This document shows, piece after piece, positions 26,793 through 34,038 of a stretch of DNA of 64,000 nt (position 1 is its first letter; each line of letters begins with the position of its first letter). The notes below the pieces were generated by a model. The model had not been told where the DNA came from. It searched no databases and was given only the letters and a program-made list of their open reading frames with translations. A program made the position numbers and the translations under genes. The stretch comes from Myxococcus eversor (GTDB lineage Bacteria; Myxococcota; Myxococcia; Myxococcales; Myxococcaceae), in the NCBI RefSeq assembly GCF_010894455.1, contig NZ_JAAIXY010000014.1, positions 124,001 through 188,000 on the forward strand. The letters run 5' to 3'.

Positions 26793-27434
26793 ATGGCTCA
26801 GCTCAACATCGAGAACAGGGTGATAGAGAATGAGCGGATTGTCCTCGGTCGTGAGGACATCGCCTTCCTCGGTCCGGACCTGACCCTTCGCGGCTGCACC
26901 GTGACGATAAGGGTCACGGCCCGGAACCTGATTCTCATCCGGCCACGGCTCATCGACTGCATCATCGAGGTCAAGCAGGAGCTCAAGAACCTCCGCTGGT
27001 ACAGGGCATTCCTGAAGGGCTGCCGCTTCACCGGCACGATGAGCGGGAACGACTTCGGCCTCTGGCCCGTCGAAGAGGGGGCAGAGAAGACACTGGGCGG
27101 CATCGAGGAGGCAGCCAGGACACTGGGCGGCATCGAGGACTGCGACTTCTCTGGAGCACGACTCGACGCCTGTCGCTTCGTCAATTGTGACGTCGACACA
27201 CTGAAGCTCCCGTCCTGGCCCTGCTTCACCTTCCTGGCCCCTACTCACAGGCAGCGGGAGTTGCTCGCCGCGCCCTGGCCGGGCACGAGCCGCATCACCG
27301 TGGAAGCCATGCTGAAGTCACCTCCAGAAACCGCGGCCGTGACCTTTTCAGCGCCCGCTGTCGCCAAGTACGGCGGCACCACCGAGGAGTCGCTCCGCGC
27401 CGTCCTGCAAACACTCGATGGCGTGAGGTTCTGA
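26793..27434 (+). CDS. Pentapeptide-repeat-like putative immunity protein
   Basis: A 213-residue cytosolic protein starting 15 bases after the toxin stop, with an AAGAGAG ribosome site. The first 150 residues show quadrilateral beta-helix-like spacing of small and hydrophobic residues (LRGCTVTI, LIDCIIEV, LKGCRFTG, DCDFSGARLDACRFVNCDV), as in pentapeptide-repeat proteins. It contains an exact 10-residue tandem repeat start (TLGGIE twice), encoded by a 30-base duplication at 27090-27149. Its position directly after a SitA-type toxin predicts that it neutralises the nuclease-like C-terminal domain (SitI role). There is no signal peptide, consistent with protection inside the cytoplasm. The immunity role is inferred from context only. 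Confidence 0.72.
   Translation: MAQLNIENRVIENERIVLGREDIAFLGPDLTLRGCTVTIRVTARNLILIRPRLIDCIIEVKQELKNLRWYRAFLKGCRFTGTMSGNDFGLWPVEEGAEKTLGGIEEAARTLGGIEDCDFSGARLDACRFVNCDVDTLKLPSWPCFTFLAPTHRQRELLAAPWPGTSRITVEAMLKSPPETAAVTFSAPAVAKYGGTTEESLRAVLQTLDGVRF
27090..27149 (+). repeat. 30-bp tandem duplication inside the putative immunity gene
   Basis: Two adjacent 30-base units start with the identical 20-mer ACACTGGGCGGCATCGAGGA at 27090 and 27120. The period is exactly ten codons, so the frame is kept. It looks like a recent in-frame expansion of the repeat protein. Confidence 0.9.
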
Positions 27435-27516
27435 AGAACAAGTACCCCGTGGATACACTCCACCCCGAGGGTCCATGTCGGCGGAACCCACTCCTACTCG
27501 TTCGAGGCTCCTCTGG

Positions 27517-27927
27517 ATGAAGCCCCTCACCCTCTGCGTGCTCGCGCTCTCGCTCGGGGGCTGCCAGCTCTCCCGCGCACGTCCTCAAGCGCCGCTCGCG
27601 CCTCCCGAGGTCGCCAACAGCATCCAGTTCCCGTCCTGGACCAAGGACGCCTCCGTCATCGTGGAGGGCCACCAGCTCAAGGCGCTCCAGATCGCCATGG
27701 AGGACTTCCTGCATCCAGGCTCGTCCCCACCCAGGGGCGCCGATGCCATGACACGGTGCCTTCTCGCCCCCGACACCTATGACGCCTGGCTGGTGCGCGG
27801 AGAGCGGATGACGTTCGTCCACTTCACACCCAACGAAGCAGAGCGCTGCGGCCTCAAGCCCGAGGTCATGGCCCCCGGCGCGAGCTACGCCATCAGTGAC
27901 GACGGCGTCATCTTGAAGCGGGACTGA
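27517..27927 (+). CDS. Small lipoprotein of unknown function
   Basis: A 136-residue lipoprotein. The signal peptide MKPLTLCVLALSLGGCQLS places the lipid-modified Cys at residue 16. The mature part is short, without a recognised domain, and has two further cysteines (TRCLLAP, ERCGLKP). The ATG at 27517 is chosen for the signal peptide, although an upstream ATG in frame exists at 27475. It lies 82 bases after the toxin/immunity pair on the same strand. Sit loci can carry an additional lipoprotein, but I have no sequence evidence that this is one. Confidence 0.7.
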   Translation: MKPLTLCVLALSLGGCQLSRARPQAPLAPPEVANSIQFPSWTKDASVIVEGHQLKALQIAMEDFLHPGSSPPRGADAMTRCLLAPDTYDAWLVRGERMTFVHFTPNEAERCGLKPEVMAPGASYAISDDGVILKRD

Positions 27928-28002
27928 CCCACGCCATCGCACCTCGACGCGGCGGGCACCCGAGTGGTTCGATGCGTGGACACTCAAGGGGAAGCCCACA
28001 CC

Positions 28003-28941
28003 ATGAAGCGCCCGTCGTCCCTGCCGCTGTCCCTGCTCCTCGTCGCGCTGCTCGGCGCCGGCTGCGCCTCCACGCCCGCCGCGAGGAAGTACGTCCCCGT
28101 CGACTCCGGCAACGCCTTCCTGTGGGAAGTGAAGGACCCGCGCGGCGGCACCGCCTACCTCGTCGGCTCCATCCACATGGGCAAGGCCGGCGCCCTCACC
28201 CTCCCCTCCGCCATGGAGTCCGCCTTCTCCAGGGCCCAGGTCCTCGCCGTCGAGGTCGACACCACCCGCACCGACCCCACCGCGATGCAGAAGCTCGTAC
28301 GCGAGCTTGGCACCCTCCCCGAAGGCCAGAGCCTCTCCCAACGCCTGGACCCCAGCACCCGTGACCTCCTGAGCCGCGCCGCCACCCGCCTCAAGGTGCA
28401 AGTGCAGGGACTCGAGCGCCTGCGCCCCTGGCTCGCCGGCATCGTCCTCAACAACCTGGAGTTCCAGGCCGCCGGCTACGAGCAGGGCCACGGCGTGGAC
28501 CGCGCCTTCCTCGACCGCGCCCACGCCGCCCACATGCAGGTGCTGGAGCTGGAGTCCGCCGAGAGCCAGTTCCGCATGCTCTCCGGCACCCCCGACAACC
28601 TCCAGGACCTCATGCTCCGAGACCAGCTCCGCCGCGAGCAGGGCCCCGGTGAAATCGTCGAGGCCATCACCTCCGCCTGGAAGGCCGGCGACGCGGACGG
28701 CATGGCCACCATCCTCCTCGAAGGCGCCAAGGACACCACCTACCGCCCCGTCTACGAGCGCATCTTCTTCGAGCGCAACGCGCAGATGGCCACCCGCCTG
28801 GAGGCCCTGCTCACCGAACCCCGCGTGCATTTGATGGTGGTGGGCGCGGGCCACGTCGTCGGCCCCGAGGGAATCGTGGCCCTCCTCCAGAAGAAGGGCC
28901 ACGCCGTGCGCCAGCTCCCGCGCGAAACACCCCTCGAGTAG
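28003..28941 (+). CDS. TraB/GumN-family lipoprotein
   Basis: A 312-residue lipoprotein (LLVALLGAGCAST, Cys near 22). The rest matches the TraB/PrgY/GumN family: an N-terminal FLWEVKDPRGGTAYLVGSIH with the GxxH motif, a central EVDTTRTDP, and the C-terminal second conserved block VHLMVVGAGHVVGPEGIVALL with GAGH. The family has a putative metal-binding, hydrolase-like core with the paired Gly/His motifs and is found in bacterial envelopes; its biochemical role is unsettled. The signal peptide defines the start at 28003. It is followed 28 bases later by the next gene, so the two may be co-transcribed. Confidence 0.88.
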   Translation: MKRPSSLPLSLLLVALLGAGCASTPAARKYVPVDSGNAFLWEVKDPRGGTAYLVGSIHMGKAGALTLPSAMESAFSRAQVLAVEVDTTRTDPTAMQKLVRELGTLPEGQSLSQRLDPSTRDLLSRAATRLKVQVQGLERLRPWLAGIVLNNLEFQAAGYEQGHGVDRAFLDRAHAAHMQVLELESAESQFRMLSGTPDNLQDLMLRDQLRREQGPGEIVEAITSAWKAGDADGMATILLEGAKDTTYRPVYERIFFERNAQMATRLEALLTEPRVHLMVVGAGHVVGPEGIVALLQKKGHAVRQLPRETPLE

Positions 28942-28969
28942 CCAAGACTCACCCTGGAGGCGTTCTCTC

Positions 28970-29512
28970 ATGTCCTCGCGGATGAAGCTGCTGCTGACCA
29001 CCTCGCTCTGCCTGGGCCCCCTCACGGGCTTCATCGCGGGACGGGCCACCGCGCCGAACTCGGCCGACACGGGCCCCGTGCTGGAGGAGCTTGCCCGCCA
29101 GCGCGCGCTGCTCCAGTCCGTCCTCGAAGCGACACGCGCCCCGTCCCTCCAGATGCGTCACGCCAGCGCGCCTCCGACGGGAAGCACCGTGGACGCGGCC
29201 TGGCTGCGCGCGGAGCTGGCCCAGGTGCTGCGCGAGGAGCTGGGCAACAGGGCTCCCACCGAGCCCGAGGATGCGCAGAAGAAGCCTCCCGCTCCGGAGC
29301 CCACGCCCCAGAACCTGGCGGCCTTCCAGGAAGGCACCAGGGTCATCGACAAAGCCATCGCGGCACGGCGCTGGACGGAAGAGGACGCCAGTTCGCTGCG
29401 CAAGGAGCTCGGCGCCATGACGCCCGCCCAGCGAGATGAAGTCATCCAGCGGCTCGTCGTCACGCTCAACACCAACACCCTCGAGGTGCGGACGATGGGT
29501 GCTCCGTTCTGA
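28970..29512 (+). CDS. Hypothetical exported or membrane-anchored protein
   Basis: A 180-residue protein with one N-terminal hydrophobic segment (KLLLTTSLCLGPLTGFIAG) that is either an uncleaved anchor or a signal peptide. It continues with a helical region (VLEELARQRALLQSVLEATR), a Pro-rich linker (KKPPAPEPTPQ) and a C-terminal helical bundle (EGTRVIDKAIAARRWTEEDA, MTPAQRDEVIQRLV). No domain is recognised. A good ribosome site (CTGGAGG) precedes the ATG. It follows the TraB/GumN gene closely, so both may act in the envelope. Confidence 0.75.
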   Translation: MSSRMKLLLTTSLCLGPLTGFIAGRATAPNSADTGPVLEELARQRALLQSVLEATRAPSLQMRHASAPPTGSTVDAAWLRAELAQVLREELGNRAPTEPEDAQKKPPAPEPTPQNLAAFQEGTRVIDKAIAARRWTEEDASSLRKELGAMTPAQRDEVIQRLVVTLNTNTLEVRTMGAPF

Positions 29513-29561
29513 CGCAATCCATTTGCCTTCACGCCCAGGCAACAACATCCTCGCTCTCCGA

Positions 29562-29576
29562 GTGACCTTCCGTCAC
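29562..29576. promoter_or_regulatory. Inverted repeat GTGAC-N5-GTCAC in leader, copy 1
   Basis: GTGACCTTCCGTCAC lies just before the ribosome site (AAGGAGAG) of the gene at 29593. The arms extend by one more pair (A/T). The same element sits at the same place before the paralogous gene at 30213. It could be an operator or a small 5' UTR hairpin controlling translation. Confidence 0.5.
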
Positions 29577-29592
29577 TTCAAGGAGAGACATC

Positions 29593-30000
29593 ATGAACAA
29601 GCACATCATGAAGTGGGCAGGAGTGACGGCGGCGGTCCTCATCGGAGCGACCGCATGGGCGGGGGCCAAGATGGCCTCCAACGTCGCCGTCGCCATCGGC
29701 GGCAGTGGTGGCACTGCTTGGGGTTCGCTGGCGGGCGCGCGAAACAGCCCGGACACCACCCAATACATCGGCTGTAACGTTTATGGCTACGCGACGGGAG
29801 GAGGAACTCCCCGTGTGCTCTGCACCGCGAACACCGTGGCGGGCGTCTACGGCACCTGCTCGTCCACCGACCCGGTGATTCTGGAGACGGCTCGAAGCAT
29901 CGGGGATGACTCCTTCATTGAGTTCCAGTGGAACCCGACCGGCCGGTGCACCTATCTGCTCGTGACCAAGTTCTCCTATTACGAGCCCAAGCTGTTCTGA
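29593..30000 (+). CDS. Small exported protein, tandem paralogue 1
   Basis: A 135-residue protein with a Sec-type N-terminus (MNKHIMKWAGVTAAVLIGATAWAG) and a mature domain of about 110 residues that I do not recognise. Conserved with its neighbour are AWGSLAGARNS or its equivalent, QYIGC, VLCTANTVAGVYGTCSSTDPV (by position about 72-92), the RSIGDDS block, CTYL and the C-terminal YYEPKLF. The four shared cysteines suggest two disulfides outside the cytoplasm. A strong AAGGAGAG ribosome site is present. It forms a tandem duplication with the gene at 30213, and the similarity includes upstream DNA. It could be a secreted or spore/biofilm matrix component; no direct evidence supports a role. Confidence 0.82.
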   Translation: MNKHIMKWAGVTAAVLIGATAWAGAKMASNVAVAIGGSGGTAWGSLAGARNSPDTTQYIGCNVYGYATGGGTPRVLCTANTVAGVYGTCSSTDPVILETARSIGDDSFIEFQWNPTGRCTYLLVTKFSYYEPKLF

Positions 30001-30181
30001 GGCCCCGAGGCCCCGGCCGGGAGGCGCAGGCGCCGTGCCTCTCGTCCGCGCCTCCATTGACTTCCTGGCGACGTTTTCCCGCACCTGGAACAACTCCAAA
30101 CAACTCCTGGAGAACGTCAGACAGACTTCACTCGTATTCCATTCGCCTTCCCCCCCCGGCAACAGCATCCTCGGCCTTCGA

Positions 30182-30196
30182 GTGACCTCCCGTCAC
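30182..30196. promoter_or_regulatory. Inverted repeat GTGAC-N5-GTCAC in leader, copy 2
   Basis: GTGACCTCCCGTCAC precedes the AAGGAGAG ribosome site of the gene at 30213, in the same relation as copy 1 at 29562-29576. The arms are identical between the copies, while the spacer differs at one base. Confidence 0.5.
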
Positions 30197-30212
30197 CTCA
30201 AGGAGAGCCATC

Positions 30213-30626
30213 ATGGACAAGCGTGGCATGAAGTGGGCTGGCGTGGCAGTGGCTATCATCATCGGGACGACCGCGTGGGCAGGGAACAAGCGCGCAGCCC
30301 CTGTCACCGTAACCAACGCCAGCGATGGGACTGGCCACGCACAGGGCTCCCTGGCAGGGGCAAGAAACAGCGCTGACGCCACGCAACACATTGGCTGCCA
30401 CCTCATTTCATACGCGGCCTCCACGGGAGGACCGGTCCGGGTCCTCTGCGTGGCAAACTCCGCGGCAGGCGTCTACGGCACCTGTTCGTCCACCGACCCG
30501 GTGATTGTGGAGGGGGTTCGAAGCATCGGGGATGAGTCCTATCTCTGGTTCAATTGGGACGCGTCCGGTCAGTGCACCTACCTGCACGTGAGCAAGATCT
30601 CCTACTACGAGCCCAAGCTGTTCTGA
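30213..30626 (+). CDS. Small exported protein, tandem paralogue 2
   Basis: A 137-residue paralogue of the preceding gene with a signal peptide (MKWAGVAVAIIIGTTAWAG) and the same mature motifs: QGSLAGARNSADATQHIGC, VLCVANSAAGVYGTCSSTDP, RSIGDESY, CTYLHVSKI and YYEPKLF. The four cysteines are conserved. The DNA similarity starts about 80 bases upstream of the ATG and continues past the stop codon, so a whole expression unit was duplicated. The segment between signal peptide and core is the most divergent part. Function unknown. Confidence 0.82.
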   Translation: MDKRGMKWAGVAVAIIIGTTAWAGNKRAAPVTVTNASDGTGHAQGSLAGARNSADATQHIGCHLISYAASTGGPVRVLCVANSAAGVYGTCSSTDPVIVEGVRSIGDESYLWFNWDASGQCTYLHVSKISYYEPKLF

Positions 30627-30634
30627 GGCCCGCG

Positions 30635-30665
30635 GACGAGAGGCGTGAGCACCGCGCCTCTCGTC
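30635..30665 (+). terminator. Probable terminator hairpin
   Basis: GACGAGAGGCG at 30635-30645 pairs perfectly with CGCCTCTCGTC at 30655-30665 across a 9-base loop, 8 bases after the stop of the gene at 30213. No T-run follows, but the stem is 11 bp and well placed. Confidence 0.55.
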
Positions 30666-30771
30666 ACTCCACCTCCGCGCGGCGTCTTCGGCGCCCCCTG
30701 CCCAGCCCTGCGCCCTCCAACCAAGCTAGCTCCGCGTCTCGCGTATTCCGCGCGAATCCATGGAGGGAGTC

Positions 30772-31041
30772 ATGCGAGCAATCTGGAGGGTGGCCCTGGC
30801 CTTCGGTCTGACGGCGTGCGGTGGCATCGAGACCGGCGACGAGGCGCTCGAGGAGGGCGCCGAGAACAGCGTGCAGACCGAGCAGGTGTCCTCCGAACTG
30901 GCCGGGGCCTGTGAGTCCCTCATCGGCACGTTCTGTCGCCCGGGCGCGGTCACCCACTGCACCTGGAACGATGGCGCGGAAGGCGAGTGCGAGTGTCAGC
31001 GCACGCCCTTCAACAAGTGGCTCTGCAGCTACAACGGCTGA
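30772..31041 (+). CDS. Small cysteine-rich lipoprotein
   Basis: An 89-residue lipoprotein (MRAIWRVALAFGLTACGG; lipidated Cys at residue 16). The mature part begins acidic (GDEALEEGAENS) and ends in a small domain with six cysteines (ACESL, FCRPG, HCTWN, CECQ, LCSY) that probably form disulfides. The ATG at 30772 is preferred over the in-frame ATG at 30760 because a GGAGGGAG ribosome site lies between them. No known domain is recognised. Like other genes nearby, it seems to encode a minor surface protein. Confidence 0.75.
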   Translation: MRAIWRVALAFGLTACGGIETGDEALEEGAENSVQTEQVSSELAGACESLIGTFCRPGAVTHCTWNDGAEGECECQRTPFNKWLCSYNG

Positions 31042-31137
31042 CGCGCCCCAGGGGCTCCTCCCCCAAGCAGGAGCCCCGCCGCGCCTGACGCCCGCCTCCG
31101 GGTCCACCACCCGTCGAGACCGCGTCACCCGCGAGGT

Positions 31138-31190
31138 CCCCCCCCGCCCCCGCCCCCCCCCCCCCTCCCCCCCCGCCTGCCCCCACCAGT
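31138..31190. repeat. Poly-C low-complexity tract
   Basis: This 53-base stretch is almost pure C on the plus strand, with runs of 8, 5, 13 (31153-31165) and 8 cytosines interrupted by single G or T bases. It lies in the 298-base gap between the cysteine-rich lipoprotein and the Lrp/AsnC gene. Such a homopolymer is unusual even in this G+C-rich DNA and prone to slippage or assembly error. Confidence 0.9.
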
Positions 31191-31277
31191 CCCCGACCCC
31201 CCACGGGCGAACCGCCCTCCGAGCGACCTCCCACGTCGTTCGGACTTGCACTTCCGCCCCACTTGCTTATTTTGGAC

Positions 31278-31294
31278 GCCAAATTTAATTTAGC
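31278..31294. promoter_or_regulatory. Candidate Lrp/AsnC operator
   Basis: GCCAAATTTAATTTAGC is an imperfect dyad (arms GCCAAATT and AATTTAGC, one mismatched pair) in an A+T-rich island 46 bases before the start of the Lrp/AsnC gene. Lrp-family sites are typically A+T-rich dyads of about this length, so autoregulation is plausible. A TATAAA element at 31315-31320 lies further downstream. Confidence 0.45.
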
Positions 31295-31339
31295 TGTCGA
31301 AACGCTCAAGGACTTATAAAAATAAGGTCCATCCCGCCC

Positions 31340-31822
31340 ATGCCCATGGATGAGCTCGACATACGCTTGGTAGACCTGCTGCAGCGCGACGGCCGCGCGA
31401 CGCAGTTGGAGCTCTCCCGCGCGGTGGGGCTGTCCCAGCCGGCGGTGGCCGAGCGCATCCGCAAGCTGGAGGAGCGGGGCGTCATCACCGGCTACGCGGC
31501 GCGCGTCGACGCGACGAAGCTGGGCAAGGACATCACCGCCTTCATCGGGGTGAGCATCGAGCATCCGAAGTACTTCGAGGGCTTCGCCAAGAAGGTCCTC
31601 GCCCTGCCGGACGTGCTGGAGTGCCACCGCGTCGCCGGGCAGGACTCGTACCTCGTCAAGGTCAAGACGGCGAACACGCGGACGCTCGACTCGCTCCTCG
31701 TGGAGACGCTGCGCACCATCGCGGGCGTCACCCGTACCCAGACCACCATCGTCCTGTCTTCCATCAAGGAGGACACGCATGTCCGCGTGCCTCCCGAGCT
31801 CGCCAAGGAGAGTGAAAGATGA
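31340..31822 (+). CDS. Lrp/AsnC-family transcriptional regulator
   Basis: A 160-residue regulator. The N-terminal helix-turn-helix is at about residues 5-55 (DELDIRLVDLLQRDGRATQL, LSQPAVAERIRKLEERGVI). The C-terminal RAM/ferredoxin-like effector domain is at about 65-145 (FIGVSIEHPKYFEGF, DVLECHRVAGQDSYLVKVK). The family binds amino acids and controls amino-acid metabolism, often autoregulating. Its stop overlaps the start of the aminotransferase gene by four bases (ATGA), so it most likely regulates this enzyme in response to an amino acid. An ATG two codons downstream is an alternative start. Confidence 0.94.
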   Translation: MPMDELDIRLVDLLQRDGRATQLELSRAVGLSQPAVAERIRKLEERGVITGYAARVDATKLGKDITAFIGVSIEHPKYFEGFAKKVLALPDVLECHRVAGQDSYLVKVKTANTRTLDSLLVETLRTIAGVTRTQTTIVLSSIKEDTHVRVPPELAKESER

Positions 31823-33036
31823 GCGCCGACGCCATGAGCGCACCGCTTCCCCCGCCACCGGTCTGGCGACTCGCCCAACGCATGTCGCGCATCAAGACGT
31901 CCGCGGTGCGCGAAATCCTCAAGGTGGCCGAGCGCCCGGACATCCTCTCCTTCGCCGGAGGCCTGCCCGCGCCGGAGCTCTTCCCGCTGGAGGCCATCGC
32001 CGAGGCCCACGCCAAGGTCATGGCCGAGGAGGGCCGCGCCGCGCTCCAGTACAGCACCACCGAGGGCTTCGCCCCGCTGCGCGAGTGGATCTGCACGCAC
32101 CTGGCCCGCTCCGGCCGCGTGTGCGACGCGGACCAGATTCTCATCACCAACGGCTCGCAGCAGGGCATCGACCTGGTGGCCAAGGTGCTGCTGGACCCGG
32201 GCGACCTGGTCGTCGTGGAGAACCCCAGCTACCTGGCCGCGCTGCAGACGTTCGGCGGCTACGAGGCGAAGTTCGCCACCGTCGAGAGCGACGACGAGGG
32301 CATGCGCATCGACGACCTGGAGCGCGTGCTGGCCACGCACAAGCCGAAGATGCTGTACGTCGTCGCCAACTTCCAGAACCCCAAGGGCACCACGCTGTCG
32401 CTGGAGCGCCGCAAGGCCCTGGTGCGGCTGGCGCAGCAGCACCGCTTCCTCATCCTCGAGGACGACCCGTACGGCGAGCTGCGCTTCCGGGGCGAGCACC
32501 TGCCTTCGCTGGCCGCCTTCGACGACCAGGGCGTCGTCGTGTCGCTGGGCACCTTCTCCAAGACGCTGGCCCCGGGCCTGCGCATCGGCTGGGTGGCGGG
32601 CCCGCGCGACTTCGTGCGCAGCCTCACCATCGCCAAGCAGTCCACGGACCTGCACACCGCCACCGTCGCCCAGCGCGCCGTGGTGAAGCTGCTCCAGAAT
32701 TTCGACTACTACAAGCACCTGGACTCGCTGCGGCCCGTCTACGGCGAGCGCGCCAACGCCATGCTGGACGCGCTCAAGGCCCACATGCCGGAGGGCATGA
32801 GCTGGACGCACCCGGACGGCGGCATGTTCCTGTGGGCCAGGCTGCCCCCCGGCATCAGCGGCGACACCCTGCTGCCCCGGGCCGTCGAGCAGAAGGTCGC
32901 CTTCGTACCGGGCAGCCCCTTCTTCGCCATGAACCCGCGCTCGGAGTTCATCCGCCTCAACTACTCCAACCGGCCGCCCGACCTGATTGCCGAGGGCATG
33001 CGCCGGCTGGGCGCCGTCATCTCCGGCGCCCTGTAA
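31819..33036 (+). CDS. PLP-dependent class I/II aminotransferase
   Basis: A 405-residue fold-type I aminotransferase of the MocR/2-aminoadipate (LysN-like) group, without the fused GntR domain of MocR. Motifs seen are the substrate-loop ILSFAGGLPAPELFP, the NGSQQGIDLVAKVL cofactor-phosphate region, ANFQNPKGTTLS, EDDPYGELRF with the PLP-contacting Asp/Tyr, and SLGTFSKTLAPGLRIGW with the Schiff-base Lys. The C-terminal NPRSEFIRLNYSN holds the substrate-carboxylate Arg. It probably transaminates an aliphatic or aromatic amino acid with 2-oxoglutarate. It is translationally coupled to the upstream Lrp/AsnC regulator and followed by a strong terminator. Confidence 0.94.
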   Translation: MSADAMSAPLPPPPVWRLAQRMSRIKTSAVREILKVAERPDILSFAGGLPAPELFPLEAIAEAHAKVMAEEGRAALQYSTTEGFAPLREWICTHLARSGRVCDADQILITNGSQQGIDLVAKVLLDPGDLVVVENPSYLAALQTFGGYEAKFATVESDDEGMRIDDLERVLATHKPKMLYVVANFQNPKGTTLSLERRKALVRLAQQHRFLILEDDPYGELRFRGEHLPSLAAFDDQGVVVSLGTFSKTLAPGLRIGWVAGPRDFVRSLTIAKQSTDLHTATVAQRAVVKLLQNFDYYKHLDSLRPVYGERANAMLDALKAHMPEGMSWTHPDGGMFLWARLPPGISGDTLLPRAVEQKVAFVPGSPFFAMNPRSEFIRLNYSNRPPDLIAEGMRRLGAVISGAL

Positions 33037-33065
33037 CCCCGCGCTGACACTTCAAGGCCGTGCCG

Positions 33066-33096
33066 CGCCGCGTCGGACTCCCCGACGCGGCGTTTT
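33066..33096 (+). terminator. Intrinsic terminator
   Basis: CGCCGCGTCGG (33066-33076) and CCGACGCGGCG (33082-33092) form a perfect 11-bp stem with a 5-base loop, followed by TTTTCATTT. It ends the Lrp/AsnC-aminotransferase operon, 29 bases after the stop codon. Confidence 0.92.
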
Positions 33097-33249
33097 CATT
33101 TCCGCCCGAGTTGAATGCCGATTCAGGTTTCAACTTCTTCGACGCTGGCCAGGGAGGGCCGGGTTGCGTACCCTGCGCGGCGGGTTTCAACGGCGGTACG
33201 GAGCCCCGAGGTTCCCCAGCCGCCCCCAACACACCGGAGAGACAGACAC

Positions 33250-33996
33250 ATGCAGCTCAAGGACCTGAAGGTGGTGGTGACGGGTGGTGCCCAGGGCATG
33301 GGCGCGCACTTCGCGCAGCGGCTGGTGGAGGCGGGCGCGCAGGTGGCCGTGGGCGACGTCAACGAGGAGAAGCTGGCGGCGCTGCCCGCGAGCATCCACC
33401 GCCGCAAGCTGGATGTGTCGTCCGAGGACGACATCACGTCCTTCGTGAGCTGGGCGCACGGGGCCATGGGCGGGCTCAACGGCCTCATCAACAACGCGGG
33501 CATCCTCCGTGACGCGCTGCTGGTGAAGAAGGACCGGACCACGGGGCAGGTGAAGAAGCTGTCCACCGCTGATTGGAACGCGGTCATCGGCGTCAACCTC
33601 ACGGGCGCCACGCTGATGGTGCGCGAGGTGGTGGCGAAGATGGTGGAGACGGACCAGGGCAACGGCGTCGTCGTCAACATGTCGTCCATCGCCCGGCACG
33701 GCAACCGCGGTCAGTCCAACTACGTGTCCGCCAAGGCGGCGCTCGCGGCGAACACCGTGACGTGGTCCCGCGAGTTCGGCCCGTTCGGCATCCGCGTGGG
33801 CGCGGTGGCCCCGGGCATGATTGAGACGCCGATGACGCAGGGCATGAACCAGAAGGCCCGCGACGCGCTGGTGGCCTCGATTCCCGTGGGCCGCATCGGC
33901 CTGCCCGAGGACATCTGGCTGGCCGTGAAGTTCATCCTCGAGTGCGACTACTTCAACGGCCGCACCATCGACGTGGACGGCGGCCTCAACTTCTAG
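33250..33996 (+). CDS. SDR-family oxidoreductase (FabG-like)
   Basis: A 248-residue classical short-chain dehydrogenase/reductase. It has the cofactor motif VVTGGAQGMGAHFA (TGxxxGxG), the structural NNAG (LINNAGILRD), the catalytic Ser in VNMSSIARHG and the YxxxK pair in SNYVSAKAA, and the C-terminal GRTIDVDGGLNF. It should be a cytosolic NAD(P)H-dependent enzyme acting on a hydroxy- or ketoacyl or other carbonyl substrate. The ATG at 33250 is chosen because the Rossmann fold begins there; the upstream frame is not family-like. Monocistronic. Confidence 0.94.
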   Translation: MQLKDLKVVVTGGAQGMGAHFAQRLVEAGAQVAVGDVNEEKLAALPASIHRRKLDVSSEDDITSFVSWAHGAMGGLNGLINNAGILRDALLVKKDRTTGQVKKLSTADWNAVIGVNLTGATLMVREVVAKMVETDQGNGVVVNMSSIARHGNRGQSNYVSAKAALAANTVTWSREFGPFGIRVGAVAPGMIETPMTQGMNQKARDALVASIPVGRIGLPEDIWLAVKFILECDYFNGRTIDVDGGLNF

Positions 33997-34009
33997 GCCG
34001 CGTCATGGG

Positions 34010-34036
34010 CGCGTCTCCGCTTCATCCGGGGACGCG
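34010..34036. terminator. Candidate bidirectional terminator between convergent genes
   Basis: CGCGTCTCC at 34010-34018 pairs with GGGGACGCG at 34028-34036 (nine pairs including one wobble) across a 9-base loop. It lies in the 42-base gap between the SDR and the lytic-transglycosylase genes. Confidence 0.5.
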
Positions 34037-34038
34037 TC

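Larger units (their letters stand above)
29515..30670 (+). repeat. Tandem duplicated expression unit of about 620 bp
   Basis: Two successive units (about 29515-30050 and 30135-30670) each contain a similar leader with the GTGAC-N5-GTCAC repeat, a ribosome site, a small exported-protein gene and a short G+C-rich downstream inverted repeat. Start codons are 620 bases apart. Divergence is moderate, so the duplication is not very recent. Confidence 0.75.
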
